Assembly (NCBI GenBank): GCA_948567375.1
Contig: OX419756.1
Span: 3,539,001 to 3,603,000 of the forward strand
Direction: 5' to 3'
DNA length: 64,000 nucleotides
Origin: Lunularia cruciata
Lineage: Eukaryota; Streptophyta; Marchantiopsida; Lunulariales; Lunulariaceae
Made by a program: the position numbers and the translations under genes. The stretch's first letter is position 1. Every line of letters starts with the position of its first letter. Shown here in pieces: positions 1-13,000 of the stretch. The notes under the pieces were generated by a model that made no database searches, had not been told where the DNA came from, and saw nothing but the letters and a program-made list of their open reading frames with translations.

Positions 1-493
1 TAGAGTATTGTGTGCTGATGATTATCATTACGTATGGTAATATTGATAAAAGATAGTGGCAGATGTCGATTCAAGCTGGATGCAGTGGGAAGAAAAATTC
101 AGTTCATATTGCCTAAACGGCATGTGTCTCTGAGATGATGCATGCAATTGTTTCTGCGTTACGGGACATATCACCAGAGTATGATGACAGGCTTTCAACA
201 TACTCTGTCCAGGATCCCTCATCTGAAATCGTACACAGCATCCTGGATAGGAGTTATGTTGGTTTTCTTGAAGTGAGATTTATACTAAACTTTTCTTCTG
301 TTATTTTCATTCTCCTCTGATGTCAAAACTAAAACTGTTTAACTCTTTTCATTGACTGTAAGAGGTCAAGCGTGCACTCCTTGTCAATTTTTCCTTGCCT
401 GGTTCAGTGTACCTGAGGAGTGGTGTTAACTTCGGCGATCATTATCTGCTTGATCATTACTCTATTTGGGCAGCATCACAATGGAACAGTTGA
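1..493 (+). CDS. 3' end of an unrecognised spliced gene (partial)
   Basis: Two consecutive exons can be read. The first is open from about 133 to 272 and ends in ...RSYVGFLE at a GTGAGA donor. The second, 365-493, follows a 92-bp intron and encodes 42 residues (VKRALLVNFSLPG...WAASQWNS) before TGA. The junction is phase 0 and the hydrophobic-to-polar pattern looks coding. Upstream, at 62-133, another frame reads DSSWMQWEEKFSSYC before a TGA at 131-133. This suggests either an unrecognised splice or a frameshift, so the 5' limit is not defined. I do not recognise the family. The position at the window edge means most of the gene may lie to the left. Confidence 0.4.
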
Positions 494-2636
494 TGAATCA
501 AAGGACACAGGTAAGAAGAGAAGGAACTGGATTGTGACCAGAGAACGATCTTTCATTCGGAACAAACGATCGACGTCTCCAGAGTTAAAAGGCATACACT
601 AAAGCATACTAATTAAATTAAATTTTGCACAGCTTTTCTTTGACACATAGTACTATCACAAGGATGAAGATTGTGTGATGGTAACTTTTATTTTAGGGAG
701 CAAATATCAATATCTTTCCTCTTCTTGGTCTAGCATTTACTGCTCCAGAGACGTCAGCACAGTTCTGACACCCTTCAAGGGGGAACTCTTGATTAATCAC
801 CTTGAAGATGAAGAATTCTTATAATATGATATTTTTTTGCTAAACCACACGTAAATAACAGCTCGAAGATCACAAGTACCAGTTGCTACGTCACTCGAAC
901 GGTAGACACTGGGGGTTTTCAATTCGCAAGTGAAGACGGTAGTAAAAGCGGAACATGGGTGGTCCAGTGATAATTTACGAGTGGGTGAGGAGGTCGTCTT
1001 TTCTGTTAATTACTGGGTCCAGTTTCACAGTTTCGTGTGAGGGTGTGTAAAAGAATTGATGGATACATGGATTCAATCTTGCATTTTGTGTCGTGTCCCG
1101 TTCATATTTTGGGTTGGAAATCCATTTTTGTACCGATGGAGTAATTTCTCGAATTGGGAACCCCCTGCTACGAGAGATTTTTGTTAGATAGAGAACCGAT
1201 ATAGAAAAATCGTCACAACTCTCGAGTAACATTCACGAGGAACATGTCGACTCTGGAACTGGCTGTGTTAAAAGGAGTAGTCAGTCCCTCTTGTGTTCGT
1301 ATTTTCGTCATGGACGATTAACGATTATTTTGACACGGTTATTTAAACACTGATTGTATGTTTCGGGGTCTGATGAGAAACGTAGCCTCCATCAAACTTG
1401 GAATATCACCCAACAAGTTCCGAAGCAAACAAAACTGAAGCATAGATTGGAAATTTACTACTCCTCATGTATGGATCACTCCACCTATCGCAGATTCCAG
1501 CGGGATTCCAACGAACTACCGTGAAGTGGCGGCTAACGAACATCGTATGCAAAAGTACCAAGGGTCTAAATTCCAAGAAATTATAACTTTGTTTCTTGCG
1601 ACTGACGAGCTAGCCCCAGCAAATTCAGACTCTTTAAGTCATTGCGGCTGGAACCAAAGTGATGCTAATGTCTGGACTATACCTCAGAATATTCTCCTTG
1701 ATTTTGAAAGGGACAAAGGTACACTCTGAGATTCTCAATTGGTGCTGTGCCTACGACCGCGGTTCAGTTCTTTCTTCAAGTGTGCTTGAGGACACTCTAA
1801 CAGCTCTAACATGAAGACAATTGGGAGCTTACGTGTTGATAATATCCTACAAGGAAGCAGCAGCAGCAGCAGCAGCCTTGGACTTTCCAACAGTACACTG
1901 GAAATTTTAGCAGCTTGTAGTCGATCTCGCCATTCCCATACTACTACATCGAGTGTACCTCGCCTTTGCTTGTGGGACCACCAATCCCACATCAGAGACC
2001 ACGCCGGGAATGTATAAAGTCGGCTGATTTGTACGTGCTTACAAAGGTAGGAAAGGGAGATTGCTACAGCATGGCAGTACAGGGAATTATCGCAAGGTGT
2101 AGGGACCGAGAAAGATCAATATTAGCCGTTGTCTAACTTGGAAAAAAATGAATAAGACGGAAACATGATCGATAGGAGTGCTCGTGGAGATTTAGAAACG
2201 TTGGTAGAAGCGCCCGGTGCGTTCTTAAAGAAGCTTTGGCTTTGTTCCTCCCGACGCAGTTGGAATCATGCAAGAAGGTTGGTCCAAAGGCGGTGTAGGG
2301 GAGGGAACAGCCTCGAAAAGCGCATGCCATGGCGCAAGCGAGGTACGAGGAATACGAGACTGAGAACTGTCGTGGTATGGTATATGAAAAGCAGCAGATT
2401 ACAATCATCTGCAAGATCGACTGCATAGCCATGTGAGCAACACCCCGTGTGTTCTCACTGGTTTAAGGAAGACCTTGCAATCCCTCGCTCCGAAAGGCAG
2501 TGATAGAGCTGGTTGACAACTTCTCTCAGAGCTGCTCACGTCTCAACTTAGCTCTCGGGGTTTAATGTTGGGATAACAAGGTAGCACCGAACTCGAAACA
2601 ATCACTTTCGCAAAAGGTTGCTCCCAAGAAGCATTG
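494..2636. other. Intergenic region and likely promoter/5' UTR of the STR gene
   Basis: No convincing gene was found. A short AGC microsatellite lies at 1856-1876. A TATAAA at 2013-2018 is a possible but weakly supported core promoter, about 620 bp before the STR start codon. Small open frames on both strands around 1526-2430 have no recognisable domain and are probably chance or leader ORFs. Confidence 0.5.
1856..1876. repeat. AGC trinucleotide microsatellite
   Basis: Seven uninterrupted AGC units, about 0.76 kb upstream of the STR-type ABCG start codon. No functional claim is made. Confidence 0.9.
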
Positions 2637-5238
2637 ATGGATTCTCGTGAGCAGAGGCGGCCACATCAGAGTGGCCATAATGCAAGTCATCATCACCAGA
2701 ATGGGGTGACCATGGATCAAGCGGTCACGGATAACTTACAGACCTTAGAGAATTTGCTGAACATGGATGAGATACGTAATAATAGACATCCAGCTAAAAG
2801 GCGTGAAAGGAGCTGGAGCCGCAAAGCTGCGGAGGAGGATGTTCCCGTGTCGGGTCTGGAGTTTGAGGATTTGACATACTCTGTGGTTAAGAAGACGAAA
2901 AAGAATGGAAAGTGGGAATCTATGGAGGTGGACCTTCTGCAAGGCATTACAGGGCAGGCGTTGAAAGGCCAAGTTACAGCAATCATGGGACCCAGTGGAG
3001 CAGGAAAGTCAACCTTTCTTGATGCACTTGCTGGTCGGATCGCAGATGGGAGCTTGGGAGGAACTCTTAGATTGGAAGGCAAACAAGTGAGTGGCAGCTA
3101 TATCAAGCGAGTATCTGCGTACGTGATGCAGCAGGATTTTCTTTTTCCCATGCTTACAGTGACCGAAACTCTCATGTTCTCTGCCGAAGTGCGCTTGCCT
3201 TCGACTGTCTCCCGATCTGAAAAAGCCAAGCGGGTTGAAACTCTGATCCAGCAGCTTGGTCTTCAGGTTCTGATGCTTACTCTCTCCCTCGCTTCCATTC
3301 CAAACCATCGACTCCCTCGTTTTGTCTGTCTGCATGCATGAACTATGATAACTCTCTTGTTACAAATGCTCTAGGACTGAGCATGTAGTTTTCTACGCGC
3401 AGAGTGCTGCCCACACATACATAGGTGACGAAGGCAACAGAGGAGTATCTGGAGGAGAGCGCAGGAGAGTGTCAATTGGAGTAGACATCATTCATGGTCC
3501 GTCCTTGTGTTTCCTGGATGAGCCCACATCAGGCCTGGACTCCACGAGTGCACTAAGCGTAGTCGAAAGGCTTCGTGACATCGCTGAGAGCGGGAGCATT
3601 GTGCTGCTCACCATCCATCAACCTTCGTACCGGATACAGACTCTACTGGGCCACCTTATAATCCTTGCCAGGTATGAGTTAGAAAGAATTCGGAAGCAAT
3701 CAATCAATCAGTGCTGGTTAATTACCACAGGACATGACTGATGGTTTCATTTTTATCTATGTTAATTCAGGGGAAAGTTGATATACCAAGGTAGCCCAAA
3801 CGAGCTACCTGGGCACCTGGAGGCGTTCGGTCGGGAGGTACCCGAGGGAGAAAATGGTATTGAGTATCTTCTGGACGTAATCAAGGAATACGACGAGTCA
3901 AACTTGGGGTTGGATCCGCTACTGCAATTTCAAAGAGACGGCATCAAGCCCAACCCCAAGAAAAGACCGACTCCCAAGACACCATATAATAGCAAGACTC
4001 CCCAGGATGCAAGCGAAGATTGGGAGGACGATTTCGACCACTCCCTCACCAGCCTAAGGACTCCTCTTACACCAGGGGCCAAATTGGCCTCCCAATTCTT
4101 CAATGACAAGGTGTACTTCTCGTATAGAACTCCTTGGAGCCACACTCCAGGCCGCACTCCTGTTCACAAACCGATGATCTTTGCTGGGGCCACACCGAGA
4201 ACACCAAGATATGCAATTACACCATCTTTCCAACTCCGCACTCCAGGGTCAGAACGTGGACAACAAGACTCCCCATATTATTTTGAATCCAAGTCCAAGG
4301 AGCCGATAGAAGGCGAAGAAGCAGCACTCGGACATAAGTATGCTAACAGCTGGGGACGAGAGGTTTTGGTGCTCATGTGGCGAAACTACTACAATGTTAT
4401 TCGAACCCCTGAACTGTTCCTCTCCCGAGAGATCGTGATAATTGTCATGAGCTCCATGCTGGCGAGTTTATTCACCCGACCACCCTCGAGCCTGGAAGGG
4501 GTCAATCAATTACTCTCATTCTACATATTCGCCTTATGTTTACTCTTCTTTTCCTCCAACGACGCTGTGCCCACGTTCATTCAAGAAAGATACATATTCA
4601 TCAGGGAGACTAGCCACAATGCGTACCGTGCATCCTCATACACCATGGCTAGTCTGATAGTTTACCTTCCCTTCCTGGCAATCCAAGCCCTCACATTTGT
4701 GCTGATCACCTTTTTTGTGTTGAAGCTCCAAGGTGGCCTCCTTGGATTTGTCATATTTTGGTTGATCCTCTACGCTTCCCTCATCACGACCAACTCATTT
4801 GTGGTGTTTGTCAGTGCCATTGTTCCCAACTACATCACTGGCTACGCCACTGTCATCGCTCTGACGGCTTTGTCCTTCCTCACTTGTGGATTCTTCCTCA
4901 AAAGAACCCAAATCCCGGTCCACTGGATTTGGCTCCACTACCTCTCTACCATGAAGTACCCGTTTGAGGCTCTACTCATAAACGAATTCAAAAACGACCA
5001 CTGCTTTTCTACAGAGCCGGTGTTACCTGCTCCAGGTCCCTTGGGTTCAATCGTCTCACTAACGCAGCTGGCCAATACATCTGACTGCTTTCTGAACGGT
5101 CAGATGATCTTGAACAGTTTGGACATTACGACACTCAACATCACCCAGAATGTACTCGTTCTCTTAGGATGGGGTGCATTCTATCGTATGATCTTTTACT
5201 TTATCCTACGATTCTGGTCCAAGAATGAACGGAAGTGA
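2637..5238 (+). CDS. STR: Half-size ABCG transporter, STR (STUNTED ARBUSCULE) type
   Basis: Exons 2637-3266, 3403-3671 and 3771-5238 give 788 aa. The start is the first ATG of the frame. The nucleotide-binding domain comes first: Walker [10 protein letters not shown] at about 118-126, Q-loop QQDFLFP, signature VSGGERRR, Walker B LCFLDEP and H-loop TIHQPS. A linker at about 365-460 is rich in Thr-Pro (RTP, KTP), an unusual hallmark that I recall from angiosperm STR. The membrane domain runs from about 510 to 788 and carries near-verbatim STR blocks such as [38 protein letters not shown] and the C-terminal SKNERK. STR pairs with STR2 as a full transporter in the periarbuscular membrane and is thought to export lipid to the fungus. 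That role is family knowledge, not shown here. No lesion was seen. A different ABCG subgroup is possible, but the Thr-Pro linker argues against it. Confidence 0.9.
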
Positions 5239-7013
5239 GGAACTACGGTACGATGTAGATTCTCAACTGCTAGACAAGTCACTGATCTTTCTTGGGGAAT
5301 CAGCTGATCGATTCAGAACCACTGTCACATATGATGACAGTTGTAGGAAAGTAGACAGCATGAGTATGCTTCGAATTTTTACTTCCCTGACGGAGGACGT
5401 GCCTAGAGAGAGTTGAGTTGAGTGGAGAACCTCAGATGCAGATGCGTTTATTAATTAATGTTAGATGAAGTTTTCGTCTGCAGCTGTAGCAGAGTCTTTT
5501 GACGAATGAATCTCGAGATTTGCAATCTGCAAGAGCAGTTTGTAGCAAATTCTTTGATGGGGAAGGACACTCAATCTTTGAATACATAACCAATGCGGGC
5601 CAGTACCACCTACTCAGGATTCCGTCGTGGATTGAGAGTAAATAAACATGCAAATCGCGTTTCTTTTATCCAGAATCCACAATGATACACACACAAGGCA
5701 ATGATACACACACAAGGCAATGATACGTTCATAGACGTCTTGATCAAGTCTACACTGCATGATCTCAATTTACACTAGCGCTGTCACGATGTTGCAGAAC
5801 AAAACCAAAACAATGCTGCTGTAGCCCTTGGCCCACGCAGCAGCCAATTCTAGTGTGGTTTCTTCATCAATGCAAGTCTTCTATCAAAACTCAATTTAGG
5901 GATGATGAGAAAAGCCATCATTTTATACATGAGCATAACGATGACATCATTAATATCCCGATTTAAGCACTGATCTGGTGTTTACGAACCCCAACTGCCA
6001 TTGATTACTTCGTCACGAGATAGTGGTCAGCTGTTTATGAGTGTCAAAATGGGCGTTATCTCCTCCATCAAGTGGTACCTGGGTCTCGTGGTGAATGGGG
6101 TGGGGTTCCTTTATCTTCAAGAAGTTCTCGACATTTTATTTAGATATCATTCCTTCTTTGATGACTGATAATTCTTTGCCGATTCTTATGATTCCAGTAA
6201 ATCGTTCATCCATAGATCAGGAATCCACTCGATTAATTGAGTCAAAATTCACTACTTTAGCAACGAACCATCGGGTGTATGAAGACCTTACCCTTCTTAC
6301 TATCTACTACCTTCCTAATTGAACCCTCACAACTATAAATCCTACCGTACTTATTGATCACGTTAAGGGATTACATTTCTCATCTTTTAAGAGACGTAGG
6401 ACGTTTAATCTGTTCATTGCTTGATACTCTTGCAGCCTCCGAATCTTGTTCCGGTTCTTCCCTTTTACTTGCTTCTCATCTCTTAGAATCCTTTTGAAAC
6501 CCCTTAATAATTTGCATGACTTTGTCTCAGAAATCCACCACTTATTCTAGCAGTTTGGGTTGGTGTTCATACATGGGTTTCCATTCGCCTTCTATCCCAT
6601 CTCTTGTAGAGACAATCTTCTACACTGGGGGTATAGGAAATACTCCTACGCAGTGATAAGACGATAAGTTATTAAGAGTTGTGAACTGCCGATATTACTT
6701 ATGTTTGAGTCGGAAGTGAAATTGAAATTTGTACAAGACGTTGATCATGTGCTCGAAATACACACCTTACTTAGATTCAAAAACCCCTGAGAGTATCTAA
6801 CCGTTTTGAGGAAGAAGAAGACCTAAAGCTTGTATCCCTCGTTAAACCCTAAGACGAAGTACGACGACGATTTCGAGGTCCCGTCAGGGAAACCATAACA
6901 AGAAGAGAAAGTGCTGTTGAAGATAGTACGAAGGAGGGACGGTAGTTCAGAGGAATTGTATCCCATCGGAGTTTCCAAGTCGGACTTTGGCCTCGCGATT
7001 ACTGTCTGCGGAG
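5239..7013. other. Intergenic region between STR and the RH1 helicase
   Basis: It holds the STR 3' flank and the helicase promoter. A 20-bp unit containing a run of ACAC followed by AAGGCAATGAT is repeated about 2.2 times at 5681-5724. The telo-box at 6844-6852 is listed separately. No gene was seen. Confidence 0.6.
6844..6852 (+). promoter_or_regulatory. Telo-box (AAACCCTAA) upstream of the RH1 helicase
   Basis: A perfect AAACCCTAA lies about 160 bp before the helicase start codon. In plants telo-boxes are common in promoters of ribosomal-protein and ribosome-biogenesis genes, which fits the predicted role of the downstream gene. A single 9-mer can occur by chance, and I did not find a site II element next to it. 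Confidence 0.5.
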
Positions 7014-10000
7014 ATGTTTCAGGTGGAGCGTTGGCTAGGACCGGAAGGAGAAAAAAATCGGAAGAAGGATGCTTCGCAGTTGCTGGATCGGTTGAATGCG
7101 AGGGCTCGTGAAAGGGCTGCGAGGCTCAGACAGGGTTCTGAGAGCGCATCACCAGTTGTTGCCGAACATGAGAATGGGGCTGTGTCGGGTGCCCTTGATC
7201 AATCGGCAAACAAAGTTCGAGAGAGTAGGGAAGAAAAGAAGCAGAAGAAGAGAAAGAAACATCAGGAAGGAGATCTTGAAGCCACGCTAATTCTCGAGCC
7301 ATTGATTCCTGAATTCACTGTGAAGGATGTTGAGAGGAAGAAGGATTTGCCTGAGGAGGGAAGCAATTTAGAAGCCTTGGCGGTTCCCATCTCTGCTGAG
7401 AAGGAGAGAAAGAGAAAGAAGGCGAAGATTTCTTCTAAGAGTGACTTGAATTCTGAGGCCGTATCTTCCCATGTCGATTCATCAAAGGACATCGGCGTTA
7501 CGAGCGTGCACCCGGAGCTGGTCGAGAGTGAATACCCAGAGACTCAGAGCAAAAGGCAGAAGAAGAAGAAAAAGAAGAAGAAAGACACGTTGCAGAAACA
7601 GAAAGGTGCACAGTCAAGTGAAGCTGAGAACGGTGATATGCAACTACATGACGAAGGGAACATCAGCGGAGAAGTAAGTTTGTCTTCGGTCACTGGTTCA
7701 GTCAATTGTCAGTCAATTTATCTGGTACCTTGCACCACTGACAAATTAATAATTCAAAATTTCACGATTTGTCTGAAAAGGCGGATTTGGTTGCAGCTGG
7801 TGAATTGAAAGCGGAGATAGACGCTTCGGATGGCCAACATGAAGAACTGCAGGCAACGGACAGTGCGGTACTCCGTAGCGAGCTTGATTTTTCGACCATT
7901 GAGAGGGATGTTGACAGAATAATGGGCCATGACAGGAATTTTGCTCCTCCAGAGTCTCAGGATAATGGGCCTGTGCTGCCATGGATGCGCGATCCTCTCA
8001 ACATCGATACTTACAGAGCTATACCTCTCGAACTGGTGCCTAAACTGGACACCAGGTACTCTTTCTTCCCCTTCATCCATGAATATCACCGTTGCAAGTT
8101 AAACCTCTTGTATTCTACCAGTTTATGCTTGTTGGTTAATGTATTTCATATGTCCCAGATTGCAGGCGGCGCTTAAAAAGACCGGAATTCGGACACTTTT
8201 CCCCGTTCAAATGGCAGTGTGGCACGAAACTGTTGGTCCTGGTTTATCTGAACGGGACGTGTGCGTCAGCTCACCCACGGGCAGTGGCAAGACCCTTTCA
8301 TATGCACTACCCATCGTTCAGAAATTATCTTCTCGCGTAGTCCGTCTACTTCGTGCGCTCGTTGTACTTCCCACGAGGGACCTGGCTTCGCAGGTGAGAT
8401 AACTCTGAAATACTCTGGTACCATTCTTTTCCCATTGTCGTGACTTTTTGCTTGTAATCATTCGCCTTACATCACAGGTAACGCAGTTGGTGTTGTTCGC
8501 CGGCATCTAATTGGCTCTAGAAGTTAGAGCATGGTTATCTTTCCTTCATTCTGAAATAACCGGAGCTCAGCTATCTAGGCTCGCCATCAAACTGCAGCAC
8601 AGTTACGCAAGTTTGCCAGACAATCTTGGTTCAATTAAATTTTAATATATGTATATCTTCGATCTTAGCAATCTGTACTCCTTATACTCTACAGAGTAGA
8701 TTCTCCTCTTGATGCGATTTTCCAGTCTCCTCTTCTTCTCATTTATCACATCAGTACTGTCTCCCTATTGCCTCTCGCACATTCCCTTCTACGCGTCGGG
8801 CCTCTGTGTTTGTCTTCAGGGTTTCGGCCACTGACCCGAGCTACACTCTTCTACACTAAACTTTACGTCCACCTGACTATCACTTTTCTGGAGCGGCATG
8901 TTTTTGGAAGCAACCCAGTTTGCCCTGGCACTCATGAGCAAAACTGAAACTGAGTACGAGGGGTACTGGCATTCGCTCAGCTACTTTAGCACTTCGCGGC
9001 CACTGATGATGAAGTCGTTTGTGCTTCCGTGCAGGCTTACTATGACAGTCAGTCTGCCTCTTTATGCTGTTCAGTGTTTTAGGACGTATACGCTCATAAA
9101 GATGTTGTGATCTATACCATCCAGTCCTCTCGCAGTATTGCTGTTTAATTGTTTCTAGATGGCGTTTACTTCTGCTTACATTTGATTAGTTGTTTCCATT
9201 TCATCTCCTTTCCCGGTTTTATACTAATTTCGTCTTGCACATTTTTTGCATACATTACAAATCATGCATCTCATTTGTATTCAATGAGTTTTGGATCTCC
9301 CGCTCCTCGAACGGTGTCTGTCCTCATTTCTCAATATCCAGTCCTCTCTAGATCTCCCGTGCTTCGAACGGCTTCTGCTCTCATGTCCTTATATCCAGTC
9401 CTCTCACACTTCGCTCTTCCTCCCTTTACTACAAATTAAAACTAACTTCCCTTATTGTTTATTGCTTTGCATTATTCTAGAATGAAAATTTCCTTGGTCT
9501 ACTGCTTGATAGTGATCTTCATATTGACTGCCTTATTCACCGTCCATGGAATGTATGAGTTTATCTATAATGCATTGCTTACATTGCTTAGACTTGCACG
9601 GACTTAGGTACTTAGATTTGCATGTACTTGGTTTGCATCGGCTCTGTCCCAAGTGGGTGTCGTTCGTAGACGACTTATGCTCTTATTTCTCACATATCTT
9701 CGATCTTGGAACGAGTGGTAGAAGTGTCATGAGTACCATGGGATTGCACAAGGATTGTATACAATCCATGTGCTTAGTCATTTTGATCATCTCTTTGTGA
9801 GGCGTCTTTAGTTGGATCATCCATACCATCGTTCATTAGTTGGGTAGGCAGCACAGACCTATCGGAGTTTAACCCACTCAGATGTGCAGTAAACCTTCTA
9901 GAACTTCGATAATTGGTATCTGGAGACGTCATTTTTACCTACAATATGTTTGTTGTATCACGTTGCTTTCATTCAATGTCACGTTAGATTCCTTATGAGC

Positions 10001-13000
10001 GCAGGTCGAAGTTTGACAATGTATGATGTTTAGTGTGCCTTAATGGAGTTTCAACTGACATTTTGGATCATTTTCAGGTCAAGGCAGTTTTTGACACTAT
10101 TGCCCCTTCAGTTGGTCTTGCGGTGGGGCTAGCTGTTGGACAGACATCGGTAGCAGCTGAAGCCGCTGAACTCATACAGTTCCGCAAGAAAATGGTCCAC
10201 AGTTTCGGGAGGACTGAAGAGTCTGATCACGAACAGGCCGAAAGCCAGGTTGACATACTAGTTGCGACACCGGGGCGATTGATGGATCATATCCGGAATA
10301 CGAGAGGATTCACGCTACAGCACCTTATCTTCCTCGTGAGTTGCTGTTTATCCCGACAATTCTATTTGTTTTGCCCCTCCAGTGGAGTCATATGCGCCCG
10401 GAATACGAAGCACGCACTCAAACGTTTTGGAGATGTCATGTGCTGCTGTTTGATGGGAGGCACCTGTGAACGAAAAGCAGCTAGACATCTTACTCATACT
10501 ACTGTCACCACCGTTGGAGATGTTAAAGTTTTGTCGATGGGAAGTCAAGGTTATGATAACTATCAGGCAAAGGATTGGTTAGTTACAGACTGTTTTTGTT
10601 CCGGTAGTCGTCCGAGCACTTGTAGTAACACATGACACCCTGCAGCATTGCAAACATTGAGAATCTTTTAGTAGTGAACACTAATGCTCCAAGAATTCCG
10701 AAGTGTAGTATATTGGCAGCATTGAGACAATCTGCTAGCTGTATGTGCTGGATGTGAGATACACATGGCTGAGTTTCTTTATATGGACATCTCTGTCTGG
10801 CAGGTAGTTGATGAAACAGATAGATTGCTACGACAGTCCTACCAGGATTGGCTGCCCAACGTTCTGGCGTCAGTCACTACCACTGATTCAAGGAGTTATG
10901 CGTTGAAGTCGTCGGCTGTTCAGATTCCTTATCCCTCTTTTCTCAGCACAACCAGACACTGGTAAGTAACAGGCAGCTCTGTGACAGCACCATGCATATT
11001 GCTGTTTAGAGTTCCCGGACTGTTTAGAGTTCCCGGATTAGTGCTGGGAACCACTACTTTTGTGAATTAACCGAGTTTTTATCAGATCATGTACCATTCA
11101 TACTTTTCGTGTTCTGCTTTTGCTTTTTTCCGTTATTCTGCTTACTATATGTGTATGTATCCCGCAGTGTTAAATCATGGGTATATGGATCCTTAGAAAG
11201 CGCAGTAAACTAATGTTACGAAATATTTTGCTATATCTCATGACTGGAGATCATTTAATCTCACTGACAACATGCGTTGCTTTAGTTGTCTAGAAAGAGG
11301 AGATAGAGGCACTGCACTACCGAGGTTGATGAAGATGGTTTTATCAGCTACTTTGACGAGGGATCCCGCCAAAATTGCGCAACTTGCTCTCTACTGCCCC
11401 ATATATGTGGCACCCAGCGCAATCGGCAACCGATATCAACTACCTGAACAGCTCAAATCGTTTAGAATGGTACGTCTAGGATCCCCTGTGCTTCTATATT
11501 AAAGCATTTATTAGAAGAGATTCAAAATCGTCCTTCGGAGAACAATATCTGTCAAAGGAGCTCAGAGGGTTTCACTACCCGTTCTCATCTGCACCATGGG
11601 GCCAACTAATTGAAAGCTGTCTATGCAGCAGAAACATATTAACAATAAACTCCTCTTCAGATGCTATATAGCCCGGTAGGTGCTGTCCTGAAAGAACTTT
11701 CGGGGGCAGCACAGTCCGGATCGCACAATTCGGAAGAAGTTAATGTAACTTAACTTCCTCATTTTGCAGGTTTGCAAAGCTGGGGAAAAACCGTTGCATC
11801 TCATAGCTTTATTGCAGCAGCTTCGCGGTCAACCAACCATTGTTTTCACGGCTTCTGTAGTAGCTACTCACCGACTATACACTTTGCTAGGTTGCTACAA
11901 AGGCCTATCTTTCAAGGTTGTCGAGTATTCTAGCTTGCAACACCAGCAAGCACGCAGGTGTGTCCTATAATCAAAGAGGTTGAGGATTAGCTTGGCTGAC
12001 AACTTCGGCAGCACTAGCTTGTGACAGAATTTCCATGGTTCACAAGTTCTAGCATTTCTTTTTTCATGAAATTCATGTTGTCTTGAGGTTTGATTACAAG
12101 CAATCTCGGACCCTAAGGTTTTCCTTGGATATGCAGTAAAGCATTGGCAAAGTTCCGAAATGGACAAGCACAAGTGCTCATTGCTTCAGATGCAATGACG
12201 AGGGGTATGGATGTAGAAGGCGTCGCAAACGTAGTAAATTATGATATGCCCGTATATGCAAAGACATATGTTCATCGTGTTGGGCGGACTGCTCGTGCTG
12301 GGCAGTCGGGCAGCTGCTACACCCTTCTCCGGAAAGAAGAGGTTTACCTTTGTCCTATGCATCCCATGTTCCTATTCTGCTTCTGACAGCATGGCTATGC
12401 TCAAGAAGTTTCTTATTTTACGCTCTTGCATGGTTTACTTGGATAGCAATCTTGCCGTGGTGTGAAGTACCCTGAGCTTCGAGTACTACATAGTGCTCCA
12501 AGAATTGCACAGTTCTTGTCCATGTCTCCTTTACTTTACATATTTGGCAAGTTGAAGGCTGATCAGTGAATTCACGTGTTTGGACAGGCGAGACATTTCA
12601 AATCTATGTTGAAGAAGGTCGACAATAGCAAATGCAAAGATTATGCCCTGCCTGCTTCTGCCACAGAAGATCTATTTGAGTCATATGTAGAAGGTAAGTG
12701 CAGAACACGCTTAAAGTGTATTTTCTATGAAAGTTGTCGTATATTTTTATGCTCGAGTCTATTTTAACCACCAACACTTTTCATGATTCATGTCTGTTGA
12801 TATGTCTGTCATCAACAATCATACTCAATTCACGTTGTATTGAGTTTGAAGTTCTGGTGATGGCACGAGTTAGATTTAGGGCCCTTGCGTCTGTAGTTGT
12901 GATACGTCTATTGAAGTTCTGTATTGAATGTCTTTCTCCTGTCCAGCTCTGGAGAAGTTGAAGAAAATCACAGCAGACGAGGCAGTGTCGATAACTCATG

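Noticed and set aside
1526-2432. Several 60-100 codon frames on both strands upstream of STR
   Set aside because: Overlapping on both strands, one made largely of an AGC microsatellite, with no domains or splice logic. Probably leader or chance ORFs.
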